NCBI GenBank assembly: GCA_035547395.1
Contig: DASZVA010000016.1
Location: 59,127-123,126, forward strand
Reading direction: 5' to 3'
Origin: CALREJ01 sp035547395
Lineage (GTDB): Bacteria; Patescibacteriota; Gracilibacteria; Peribacterales; Peribacteraceae
Length of the DNA stretch: 64,000 nucleotides
Shown here: positions 40,403-48,694 of the stretch, piece after piece
Layout: the number at the start of each line of letters is the position of its first letter
How positions within the stretch are numbered: position 1 is the stretch's first letter
Program-made: the position numbers and the translations under genes
Notes under the pieces: generated by a model
What the model saw: the letters and a program-made list of their open reading frames with translations, nothing else
Told to the model about the DNA's origin: nothing
Databases searched by the model: none

Positions 40403-42142
40403 ATGTCAGAGCAATCCCCTTCTCCTCAGGCCAAGAAGCAAGGTCCGAATCTGTTCGGACTCCTGAAGCCATACGCGGGCTGGATCATACTGCTCGTCGT
40501 CTTCGCGGTTGCCAGCAACGGGCTCAACCTCACGGTACCGCTCATCATCTCGCGCGGCATCGACGCCTACACGCAGGGGCATTTCGATGTGAACACAACG
40601 CTCATCGAATTTTCCCTCGTCGCGATCGGCGTCTTCGTCTTCGCATACTTGCAGAGCATCGTGCAGACGATTGCTTCGGAGCGAGCGGCGCGCGATTTGC
40701 GACGTCAGACATCCGGGAAAATCTCGCGGCAGAGTTACGCCTTCGTACAGGATACGACGCCGGCGAAACTGCTCACCAATCTGACGTCGGACAGCGACAC
40801 GGTGAAGATGTTCGTCTCGATGGCGGTGCCGACGATGGTGTCGTCGGTGTTCCTCATCATCGGATCCAGCGTGCTGCTTCTGATGCTCAACTGGAAGCTC
40901 GCGCTGGTCGTGCTGCTCATCATTCCACTCATTGGCGCCGCGCTTTTCCTCATCTTCCGAAAAATCCGTCTGCTCTTCCGCCGTGCGCAGGAAGTGATCG
41001 ACTGGCTCAACAAAGTCATCAACGAAAGCATTTTGGGATCCGCATTGATCCGCGTGCTCAATGCGCAGCAATTCGAATACGACAAATTCGTCGCGGCCAA
41101 CACGAACGCAAAGGACCTCGGCATGCAGATTCTGCGGCTATTTGCTTCGCTGATCCCGATCATCACGTTCATCGCGAATATGGCCGCACTCTCGATCCTC
41201 GCGCTCGGCGGTCACTTCGTGATCAGCGGCACCATGACGCTGGGGCAATTCGCCGCGTTCAACAGCTACTTGTCGATTCTGATTTTCCCGATCATCATGA
41301 TCGGTTTCATCAGCACGGTGATCGGGCGGGCTGCCGCATCCTATCAGCGCATCAGCGAGGTAATCGCCAGTCCCGACGAACCCGACACCGGAAACGAAAC
41401 GTCGAGCCTTCGCGGCGACATCGCGCTCAAAAACGTGACACTTCGTTACGGAGAGAAAGAAGCGCTGAAGAATGTGTCGTTTGAGGTCAAAGCGGGAACA
41501 AAAACGGCGATCATCGGGCCGACGGGCGCGGGAAAAACGCAGATTCTGTCGGTGCTCACGGGCCTCATCCAGCCCACGGAGGGCACGATTGAGTACGACG
41601 GAAAACCGCTCAATACGTATGAAAAGGCGAGCTTCCACCGACAACTCGGACTCGTGTTTCAAGACAGCATCATCTTCAATATGACTTTGCGCGAAAATAT
41701 CGCGTTCGGCGACGCCGTTACGGAATCCGACATGCAGAAAGCGATCGAGACCGCCGAGCTGAAAGACTTCATCGAGACGCTGCCCGAGAAGCTCGAGACG
41801 GTCGTGTCCGAACGCGGTACGAGTCTGTCGGGCGGACAAAAACAGCGCATCATGCTCGCGCGCGCATTGGCATTGAATCCGAAGATTCTCCTGCTCGACG
41901 ATTTCACCGCGCGCGTGGACACGAGTACCGAACGAAAAATTCTCGACAACGTGCTCAGCAATTATCCGGGCATCACGATTCTCTCCGTCACGCAGAAAAT
42001 CGCATCGGCGGAACGCTTCGATCAGGTGGTCGTGCTTATGGAAGGCGAATTGATCGCACAGGGAACGCATGAGGAATTGATGAAGAGCTCGCCCGAATAC
42101 GTTCAGATTTATCAGTCGCAACGCAGCACCAACGAACTATGA
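40403..42142 (+). CDS. ABC exporter half-transporter with degenerate catalytic site
   Basis: 579 aa: six membrane helices (about 25-310) and an ATPase domain. Walker A GPTGAGKTQ (about 372-380), LSGGQKQR signature (about 475), Walker B ILLLDDF where the catalytic Glu is replaced by Asp, and H-loop SVTQK where the usual His is Gln. The next gene has the opposite defects, so the two should form a heterodimer like TM287/288 or LmrCD. Probably a multidrug or lipid exporter. First exporter gene of the MarR operon. Confidence 0.93.
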   Translation: MSEQSPSPQAKKQGPNLFGLLKPYAGWIILLVVFAVASNGLNLTVPLIISRGIDAYTQGHFDVNTTLIEFSLVAIGVFVFAYLQSIVQTIASERAARDLRRQTSGKISRQSYAFVQDTTPAKLLTNLTSDSDTVKMFVSMAVPTMVSSVFLIIGSSVLLLMLNWKLALVVLLIIPLIGAALFLIFRKIRLLFRRAQEVIDWLNKVINESILGSALIRVLNAQQFEYDKFVAANTNAKDLGMQILRLFASLIPIITFIANMAALSILALGGHFVISGTMTLGQFAAFNSYLSILIFPIIMIGFISTVIGRAAASYQRISEVIASPDEPDTGNETSSLRGDIALKNVTLRYGEKEALKNVSFEVKAGTKTAIIGPTGAGKTQILSVLTGLIQPTEGTIEYDGKPLNTYEKASFHRQLGLVFQDSIIFNMTLRENIAFGDAVTESDMQKAIETAELKDFIETLPEKLETVVSERGTSLSGGQKQRIMLARALALNPKILLLDDFTARVDTSTERKILDNVLSNYPGITILSVTQKIASAERFDQVVVLMEGELIAQGTHEELMKSSPEYVQIYQSQRSTNEL

Positions 42143-43902
42143 AGTACGCACTCAGCATGTCCTCCACCGGCGCAGCGAAACCGTCCGGGGTGCTCAGCGC
42201 ATTCCGCAAACTCTGGCCGTTCATGAAGAATGATAGAAACACGCTGATCCTCGCCTTCATCGCGATCGTGGTGAACGCGGGACTCACGCTTCTGTCCCCT
42301 CTCCTGATCGGATACACGATCGACGCTTACGTCACGACCGGGCAGTACGGCGGCGTGCTGCTCTTCTCCTTGATTCTGCTTGGAACGTACATCGTCGCGT
42401 TCGTCGCGAACTACTATCAGACGATCCTGATGGGAAGCGTCGGACAGCGGCTGCTCTTTTCGCTGCGCAACGCTGTCTTTACCAAACTGCAGGAACTGCC
42501 GGTCGCGTTCTTCAATCAGAACAAAGCCGGCGATCTGATCTCTCGCATCAACAATGACACGGACAAGCTCAACCAGTTTTTCTCGCAGGCGCTGATGCAG
42601 TTCATCGGCAACGCGTTCATGATCATCGGCGCGGGCATCTTCCTTCTGGTCATCAATCCGACGCTCGGATCGGCCGCGCTCGCACCGGCGGTCGTGCTGC
42701 TGATTCTCACGCAGGTGCTCGGCGCGTGGATCCGGCGCAAAAATCTTGCCAGTCTGCAGGCGCTCGGCGGCATGAGCGCCGAGATTCAGGAGAGTTTGAA
42801 CAACTTCAAGGTGGTCGTCGCGTTCAATCGCCGCGATTATTTCCGCGTACGTTTCGACGACGCGAACGAGAAGAACTTTTCGGCGTCGGTGCGGGCCGGC
42901 ATCGCCAACAATATCTTCACGCCGATTTACGGACTTGCGAGCAACCTGGCGCTGCTCATCGTGCTGACGTTCGGCATTTACCTGCTGTCGCACGGGCTCT
43001 TCGCGATCGGTTTGCTCATCAGCTTCTTGTCCTACGTGACGCGCTTCTACGATCCGCTGCGCCAGCTGGCGTCGGTGTGGGCGTCATTCCAGGCGGCGAT
43101 GGCCGGGTGGGACCGCATCTCCGCGATTCTGTCGCTCGAATCCGATCTGACCGTGGTGAAGAGCGAGTCAGCTGAGTCGTCCGCAGCACTCCTCACATTC
43201 CGCGACGTGCACTTCGCGTATCCCGACGGACAGGAAGTGCTGCACGGCATCAACCTGGAACTGCAACCCGGCAAAACGTACGCGCTCGTGGGTCCGACCG
43301 GCGGCGGCAAGACGACGACCGCGTCGCTCATGGCGCGCTTGTATGATCCGACGGAAGGAACGGTTCTACTGGACGGCAAAGACATCCGATCGTATGAACA
43401 TAGTGAGAGGACCCGGAAAATCGGATTCATTCTGCAGGAGCCGTTCCTGTTTACCGGCACCGTGCGCGACAATATTCTGTATGGAAATGAGCGGTACCAA
43501 GATCTGAGTGACGAGGCGCTTGCGGATGAGCTCAAGAAAGACACCCTGGACACACTGCTCGAGCGTTTCGAGAACGGTTTGCAAACCAAGGTAACGAGCG
43601 GCGGCGACGCCATCAGCCTGGGGCAAAAGCAATTGATCGCCTTCATACGCGCGGTGCTGCGCCACCCGGATCTGCTCATCCTCGATGAAGCGACCGCCAA
43701 CATCGACACCGTGACCGAGAAACTGCTCGACGAGATCCTGCACAAGCTACCCGCCTCGACCACGCGCGTGATCATCGCGCACCGACTCAACACCATCGCG
43801 AACGCGGATGAGATTTACTTCGTAAACGCGGGCGACGTGATCCGCGCGGGATCGTTTGAGCACGCGCTCGACATGCTGCTGCACGGCAAACGCGCAAGTT
43901 GA
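42139..43902 (+). CDS. ABC exporter half-transporter, partner subunit
   Basis: 587 aa, six membrane helices then ATPase. Walker A GPTGGGKTT (about 384-392), Walker B LLILDEATANID with catalytic Glu, H-loop IIAHRLN with His, but a degenerate signature ISLGQKQL. It overlaps the preceding gene by 4 nt (ATGA). The complementary motif defects imply one consensus and one degenerate ATP site in a heterodimer. Confidence 0.93.
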   Translation: MKYALSMSSTGAAKPSGVLSAFRKLWPFMKNDRNTLILAFIAIVVNAGLTLLSPLLIGYTIDAYVTTGQYGGVLLFSLILLGTYIVAFVANYYQTILMGSVGQRLLFSLRNAVFTKLQELPVAFFNQNKAGDLISRINNDTDKLNQFFSQALMQFIGNAFMIIGAGIFLLVINPTLGSAALAPAVVLLILTQVLGAWIRRKNLASLQALGGMSAEIQESLNNFKVVVAFNRRDYFRVRFDDANEKNFSASVRAGIANNIFTPIYGLASNLALLIVLTFGIYLLSHGLFAIGLLISFLSYVTRFYDPLRQLASVWASFQAAMAGWDRISAILSLESDLTVVKSESAESSAALLTFRDVHFAYPDGQEVLHGINLELQPGKTYALVGPTGGGKTTTASLMARLYDPTEGTVLLDGKDIRSYEHSERTRKIGFILQEPFLFTGTVRDNILYGNERYQDLSDEALADELKKDTLDTLLERFENGLQTKVTSGGDAISLGQKQLIAFIRAVLRHPDLLILDEATANIDTVTEKLLDEILHKLPASTTRVIIAHRLNTIANADEIYFVNAGDVIRAGSFEHALDMLLHGKRAS

Positions 43903-43943
43903 TCCATTTTCATTTCTCTGAAACGCTTCTACACTCATCGTCT

Positions 43944-44357
43944 ATGCAACACACCACTCTCGCACCGTATCTCAACTTCGACGGCGACTGCCGTGAGGCG
44001 ATGGAAACGTACCGCGATGTTCTCGGCGGAGAACTGATGATCCAGACCTTCGCGGAAGCGGGAATGAGCAAAGACGAAGCGACCGGCGAGCGCATCGTGC
44101 ACGCGATGCTCAAAAGCGAACACCTGACGCTGCTGGCCTGCGACACCATGCCGGACATGAAACTGATCAAGGGAAACAACGTGCATCTGTCGCTCGCGGG
44201 CTCGGACGAACAGTCTTTGACGGATATTTTCCAGAAACTGAGCCACGGCGGCGCCGTCGACATGCCGCTGGGGAAACAATTCTGGGGCGACACGTTCGGC
44301 ATGCTGACGGACAAGCATGGCATTCATTGGATGGTAAATATTTCCGCTGCGGCATAA
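43944..44357 (+). CDS. PhnB-like VOC-superfamily protein
   Basis: 137 aa from the ATG at 43944 (TACACT with +1 two nt upstream). PhnB/3-demethylubiquinone-type VOC domain: LAPYLNFDGDCREAMETYRDVLGGEL, LLACDTMPD, NNVHLSL, and the C-terminal WGDTFGMLTDKHGIHWMVN. Such proteins are often metal-binding or resistance-related; the reaction is not known. Followed by the methyltransferase-like gene after 3 nt. Confidence 0.9.
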   Translation: MQHTTLAPYLNFDGDCREAMETYRDVLGGELMIQTFAEAGMSKDEATGERIVHAMLKSEHLTLLACDTMPDMKLIKGNNVHLSLAGSDEQSLTDIFQKLSHGGAVDMPLGKQFWGDTFGMLTDKHGIHWMVNISAAA

Positions 44358-44360
44358 CGA

Positions 44361-44930
44361 ATGGAGATCTACACACTCAGCGTCACCGTTCTCTGGCTGA
44401 TCCTCCTGACATTTTGGGCGGTCACGGCGGTAACCGCGAAGAAAACAATCCGTAACGGAGGCTGGCGGCAATGGTTTTTATTCCGCATCTTTTTCATCAT
44501 CCTCGTCACGCTTGCATTCCACTCGCAAATCATCCACTGGTCGCCGGGCTATCGCGTGTTTGCATCCACGAATCAAATGCTCGGCCTCATCGGCGTTTTG
44601 GTCACGGCGATCGGCGTCGCATTTTCCATCTGGGCAAGAATGCACCTCGGCCGCAACTGGGGCATGCCGATGTCGGAGAAGAAAGAACCCGAGCTCGTGA
44701 CATCGGGACCGTATGCCTCCGTGCGCCATCCGATTTACGCAGGCATTCTGATTGCGGCGCTCGGATCGGCACTGGTGGTGGGACCGATCTGGCTGCTGAC
44801 GATTTTCATCATCGCTGTGTACTTCATCTACAGCGCGATTAAAGAAGAAACGCATCTGATGGCGATCTTTCCGACCCAGTATCCGGAGTACAAAAAGCGG
44901 ACGAAGATGCTGATTCCGTTCGTCTTCTGA
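44361..44930 (+). CDS. Isoprenylcysteine/phospholipid-type membrane methyltransferase
   Basis: 189 aa with four to five membrane segments. The C-terminal half has the ICMT/PEMT signature: LVTSGPYASVRHPIYAG (SAM/substrate region), IKEETHLMAIFPTQYPEYKKRTKMLIPF. Such enzymes methylate lipids or prenylated thiols in the membrane. It begins 3 nt after the PhnB-like stop and is probably cotranscribed with it. Confidence 0.85.
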   Translation: MEIYTLSVTVLWLILLTFWAVTAVTAKKTIRNGGWRQWFLFRIFFIILVTLAFHSQIIHWSPGYRVFASTNQMLGLIGVLVTAIGVAFSIWARMHLGRNWGMPMSEKKEPELVTSGPYASVRHPIYAGILIAALGSALVVGPIWLLTIFIIAVYFIYSAIKEETHLMAIFPTQYPEYKKRTKMLIPFVF

Positions 44931-44967
44931 TCGGGAGAAGCGCGGAATATGCTATCATTGCGCGCGT

Positions 44968-45777
44968 ATGGCCTGTTACGCATTCACCAACTGCGCGCTC
45001 GCCGGCGCCCCCTTCATAGACACCCGGGTCGGCGACGAACGATCCGTCTGCAACATGCGGACGGACGGCATTGTGAGGCTGCTTGCAGGCGGTGGATTTG
45101 AGCTCCATCGCGAAGACCAGGAAACGCTCTTCGCCACCGAAAATTGGGCCTCGTTCCGGACGAACCGTTCGACCTTTCCCCGATGGTCCCAGGACACATT
45201 CCATCGCTTTCAGCCGATCGCGGTCCTGCGGGATGACGTCTTTTTGTGGAGTCCGTTCGCTGATTGTCTGTGCAGTTTCACGACAGCGCGCTGCGCGGAC
45301 GGAACGATGTATCCGTACGTGCTCTGGCCCATCGGGGAAGTCTTTCCGCACGCCGCGCGCGTTCCCTTCACGACGGTGCAGGCGCTCTGGCGCGAGATGG
45401 ACCGGTTGACGGCGCACGTGGAACGCAGGGGTATCGTACTCTATCCGCCTGACAGACTGATCGATCTCTTCGGTGATTCGGCGCATACGCGCGATCTTGT
45501 CGCGCACATCACGTTCTACAACGAACGCGCCGTCGGGCTGCTGCAGTCACGCGGGTGGAGCGTGTTCACTCCCGACGCGGAGATCGACGAACACGACCGC
45601 AATTGGGGGCACTACAGCAAAAGTTCCAAACTGAAACTATGGACTGAGATCGAGCACGCGTTCTTTCGCGGCGGGTCTTCGCATCAGCGCGAACATGACG
45701 GCATGCGCGGGGAAGAATATCGCGAACAATCCGGCTCCGGCACGCTCAGTGCGGCTGCCAGCCGGTCATCTGCATGA
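44968..45777 (+). CDS. Unknown soluble protein, family with the 51353 gene (member 1)
   Basis: 269 aa, no signal or membrane segment. Shares a long pattern with the 51353-52075 product: DDVFLWSPFADC, SFT-ARC-DGT--P, G-VF-H--R-PF--QALW, HV, LYPPD, F-NE-A--L---GW--F-P, W-HYS--S---LW--I--AF. The conserved Cys pairs and W/F-rich SPFAD segment suggest an enzyme or ligand-binding domain, but I recognise no family. TATCAT lies about nine nt before the ATG. Its 3' end overlaps the convergent glyoxalase-like gene by 32 nt. Confidence 0.8.
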   Translation: MACYAFTNCALAGAPFIDTRVGDERSVCNMRTDGIVRLLAGGGFELHREDQETLFATENWASFRTNRSTFPRWSQDTFHRFQPIAVLRDDVFLWSPFADCLCSFTTARCADGTMYPYVLWPIGEVFPHAARVPFTTVQALWREMDRLTAHVERRGIVLYPPDRLIDLFGDSAHTRDLVAHITFYNERAVGLLQSRGWSVFTPDAEIDEHDRNWGHYSKSSKLKLWTEIEHAFFRGGSSHQREHDGMRGEEYREQSGSGTLSAAASRSSA

Positions 45778-46135
45778 TGCCGAAGATGTTGCCTTCGGTG
45801 TCCTGTCCGCGTGCGAAAATGCCGACACCCGGAATCTCGCCTTTTGGAATTAAAATCTTGCCGCCGTTTTTCTCGACCGCTTCGATCGCTTTGTCGATGT
45901 CTTCAACCGAAATGGTGCAGTCGAATGTCGTGATCTTGTTGTCGCCGCGTTTGTAGAGTCCGCCGTTGATGCCGGGTTTTCCTTCCGGACGCGTGGTGAG
46001 TCCCCAGTAATCCATGCCGCCCGTATCAGCGCTCATCATCTGATTGATCGTCCATCCGAAGGTTTTTTCGTAAAACGCTTTTGCGCGGTCGATGTCATCG
46101 GCCTGGATTTCAAAGTGCACGACGGGGCTGTTCAT
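45746..46135 (-). CDS. Glyoxalase/VOC-superfamily protein
   Basis: 129 aa from the ATG at 46135 (C/T-rich leader). VOC pattern: VVHFEIQADDIDRAKAFYEKTFGWTI, CTISVEDIDKAIEAVEKNGGKIL, and the C-terminal FARGQDTEGNIFGIMQM with the second conserved Glu. Metal ligands His and Glu are present (HFE, TEGN). Function unknown; resembles the small YycE/glyoxalase-like group often found as resistance or metabolic accessory proteins. Confidence 0.9.
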   Translation of the reverse strand: MNSPVVHFEIQADDIDRAKAFYEKTFGWTINQMMSADTGGMDYWGLTTRPEGKPGINGGLYKRGDNKITTFDCTISVEDIDKAIEAVEKNGGKILIPKGEIPGVGIFARGQDTEGNIFGIMQMTGWQPH

Positions 46136-46192
46136 ACGATGAAGTGGGGAAAAGATTTCACCATCATACTCGTTTTCCGCACAACGATCCAT

Positions 46193-46657
46193 TCAGCCGA
46201 ATATTTTCTGCTCGCGGAGAATGTTGATCATGCGTCCGCGCAGGGCGACGACTCTGCTGATGAGCGCGGCTGCGATGAAGATGAATCCCGCGATGCTTGC
46301 TTGCGACAAAGCAGAAGATGCTTCGGCAGGCATCAGTTTTTCAAACAGCATCGAGCGCGCGATTTCGAAGAGAACGTACAGCACGAGGACGGCGAGTCCG
46401 ATTTTGTCGATGCGGCCGACAACCTTTTGTCCGTCATGGTCCCATGACAAATGAAAAATGCGCGTGGTGACGACGCCGACGACGGCACCGCCGATCACGC
46501 TTCCCAGAACGACGTAGGGATTGAGGTTGTCCTGCGCCACGTGCGTGACCGCGATGACGAGCATGCAAAATGCGATGATGAGAAAGATGCGCATCCGTCG
46601 CTGCAGCTGCGGACTCACGTGATGTTTGAAATTTTTATTGCGGGACGTGTAGAGCAT
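46193..46657 (-). CDS. Four-helix membrane protein
   Basis: 154 aa. Basic N-terminus (MLYTSRNKNFKHHVS), then four membrane segments (about 21-42, 47-65, 86-106, 122-141) and a C-terminal LREQKIFG. No family recognised. TATCAT plus six nt directly precede the ATG (leaderless type). Confidence 0.75.
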   Translation of the reverse strand: MLYTSRNKNFKHHVSPQLQRRMRIFLIIAFCMLVIAVTHVAQDNLNPYVVLGSVIGGAVVGVVTTRIFHLSWDHDGQKVVGRIDKIGLAVLVLYVLFEIARSMLFEKLMPAEASSALSQASIAGFIFIAAALISRVVALRGRMINILREQKIFG

Positions 46658-46749
46658 AGATAGATGATACGACAGAATGAGAATTTTTGCAGCAAAAACC
46701 GGCCGTATTTCCGTTGCACCGAAAGAGCCGCGAAGAGTAAGAAAGACGC

Positions 46750-47253
46750 ATGAAAAAATTCCTCGCTCTTCTTCCCTTCACGCTTTTTCTCTTCGCATGT
46801 TCGGGGACGAACACGACCGGCGATCTGACGCAAACGGGCAGCGGTGAGATCGCGGCCGGCAGCGGATCGGTCGCCGATGAAACCGCAGCGAAGCAAATCG
46901 TGATCGAATTCGGAACGAAGATGAAAGCGGTGTCGCTGCTGGCGGGGAGCGGGACCGTATTAAAGGCGATGGATGACAATTATGGAAATCTCGTCACGCC
47001 TGATCTGCTCAGTGCCTGGAAATCCAAGCCGTCTATTGCACCGGGACGGATGACGTCGAGCCCGTGGCCGGATCACATCAACGTCACCGCGGTGACGCCC
47101 ATGGACGACCAGACGATGATCGTGAGCGGCAATGTGGTCGAGATGACGAGCGAGGAAGTCGCGCACGGCGGTTACGCGAACATGTATCCCGTCCGCATCG
47201 TCGTCGTGAATCAGAACGGCGCATGGCGGATCGCCGCATTCATGAAGCAGTGA
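46750..47253 (+). CDS. Lipoprotein
   Basis: 167 aa. Lipobox LFLFAC (Cys about residue 17) and a Gly/Ser/Thr linker (SGTNTTGDLTQTGSGE), then a compact domain of about 125 residues (AKQIVIEFGTKMKAVSLLAG ... VRIVVVNQNGAWRIAAFMKQ) reminiscent of NTF2/DUF-type lipoprotein domains in which the last strand is a WRI motif. No enzyme motif seen. Lies 70 nt upstream of the flavin operon and might be cotranscribed with it. Confidence 0.78.
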   Translation: MKKFLALLPFTLFLFACSGTNTTGDLTQTGSGEIAAGSGSVADETAAKQIVIEFGTKMKAVSLLAGSGTVLKAMDDNYGNLVTPDLLSAWKSKPSIAPGRMTSSPWPDHINVTAVTPMDDQTMIVSGNVVEMTSEEVAHGGYANMYPVRIVVVNQNGAWRIAAFMKQ

Positions 47254-47324
47254 CGGATCGCGAATTCTCCTCTTTTTAAGACAATCTTCACAATTTCTTA
47301 ACGTTTGTTTCGTATGCTATGGGC

Positions 47325-47939
47325 ATGAAACAATTCATCGCGTCCGCGGCGCTCATCGTCGTTTTCGGTTTCTACATAGCCTATAAACATATGGGAGGCG
47401 GTGGCGATGATGTTGTCGCGGTCACGCCGCCGGCAATCGCACAACAGGGCGCTTCATCGATCGGTATGTCGACTCAAACGTCGTCGGATCCGTACGCGGG
47501 CACGAGTTATTCGCAGGACACAACTTCCTATTCTTACCCGTCTTCGACAGATTCCGGCTATCAACCCGCTCCGTCTTCGACGCCGGCAGATACGCAGCAG
47601 GCATCATCGACTCCCCCGCCTCCCGCAAGTTCGTCGGCGGCTTCACGTGGGATGTACAAGGACGGCACCTATACCGGTGCCGCGGCCGACGCGTTCTACG
47701 GCAATATCCAGGTAGACGTCACGATCTCCGGAGGAAAAATCAGCAACGTGCAATTCCTCGATTATCCGCACGACCGCGGAACGTCGGTGATGATCAACCA
47801 GCAGGCGATGCCGTATCTGAAACAGGAAGCGATCCAGGCGCAGTCCGCTCCGGTCGACATCGTCTCCGGCGCGACCGACAGTAGCGGCGCCTTCAACCAG
47901 TCCCTTGCATCCGCATTGAATCAAGCCAGAAACAGCTGA
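47325..47939 (+). CDS. Membrane-anchored FMN-binding-domain protein
   Basis: 204 aa from the ATG at 47325, which coincides with the predicted +1 of TATGCT. N-terminal membrane anchor (about 1-20), a long Ser/Thr/Pro/Gln linker (about 25-105), then an FMN-binding domain (about 110-204) ending in SGATDSSGAF (about 181), the motif in which a Thr is covalently flavinylated by ApbE. The ApbE gene starts at its stop codon (TGATG). It is therefore expected to be an extracytoplasmic flavoprotein electron carrier. Confidence 0.92.
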   Translation: MKQFIASAALIVVFGFYIAYKHMGGGGDDVVAVTPPAIAQQGASSIGMSTQTSSDPYAGTSYSQDTTSYSYPSSTDSGYQPAPSSTPADTQQASSTPPPPASSSAASRGMYKDGTYTGAAADAFYGNIQVDVTISGGKISNVQFLDYPHDRGTSVMINQQAMPYLKQEAIQAQSAPVDIVSGATDSSGAFNQSLASALNQARNS

Positions 47940-48694
47940 TGAAACACACGCAGATCCTGATGGGCATGACGATCACCGTCGAGGTCATCGACCCGTCGGT
48001 CACGACCGACGCAATCGGCGATGTCTTCGATTACTTCCGTTATGTCGACGAAAAATTCAGCACGTACAAAGACACGAGCGAGATCACGCGCATCAACGAA
48101 GGCGAGATTCCGGCAGGCGACGAAAGCGACGACATGAAAACGGTTCTGTCTCTCTGCGAATCGACCAAGCATCTGACGAACGGCTACTTTGACATCCGCA
48201 CGCCGGCCAACACTCTCGATCCGTCGGGATTGGTAAAGGGTTGGGCGATCTGGAACGCGGCGAAGCTGCTGAAAAAACGCGGCTATCAAAATTTTTACAT
48301 CGACGCCGGCGGGGACATTCAGACGTACGGCATGAATGCCGACGGACAGCCGTGGAGAATCGGCATCCGCAATCCGTTCAATATCGGCGAAAACGTGAAG
48401 ATCGTGACGCTGGCCGGAGACCGCGGCATGGCGACGTCGGGCATCTATGCGCGCGGCCAGCACATTTACAATCCGCATGATCCGGTCTCGCGGATCGACG
48501 ACATCGTCAGCCTCACGGTCATCGGCCCCAACGTATTCGAAGCCGACAGATTCGCGACGGCGGCGTTCGCAATGGGCAGAAACGGCATCGCCTTCATCGA
48601 AAAACTGGAAGGCTGCGAGGGATACATGATCGACTCAAACGGCATCGCCATTTTTACCCCCGGCTTCGAACAATACTCAACAGTCTATGCGTAA
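47939..48694 (+). CDS. apbE: FAD:protein FMN transferase
   Basis: 251 aa. ApbE motifs: LDPSGLVKGWAI (Mg/FAD loop), YIDAGGDIQTYG, and MATSGIYARGQHIYNPHDP. It transfers FMN from FAD to a Thr of the target protein. No signal peptide or lipobox is seen, whereas most ApbE proteins act outside, so either it works in the cytoplasm before export or the N-terminus is atypical. Its start overlaps the FMN-binding protein by 1 nt, which is the obvious substrate. Confidence 0.93.
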   Translation: MKHTQILMGMTITVEVIDPSVTTDAIGDVFDYFRYVDEKFSTYKDTSEITRINEGEIPAGDESDDMKTVLSLCESTKHLTNGYFDIRTPANTLDPSGLVKGWAIWNAAKLLKKRGYQNFYIDAGGDIQTYGMNADGQPWRIGIRNPFNIGENVKIVTLAGDRGMATSGIYARGQHIYNPHDPVSRIDDIVSLTVIGPNVFEADRFATAAFAMGRNGIAFIEKLEGCEGYMIDSNGIAIFTPGFEQYSTVYA

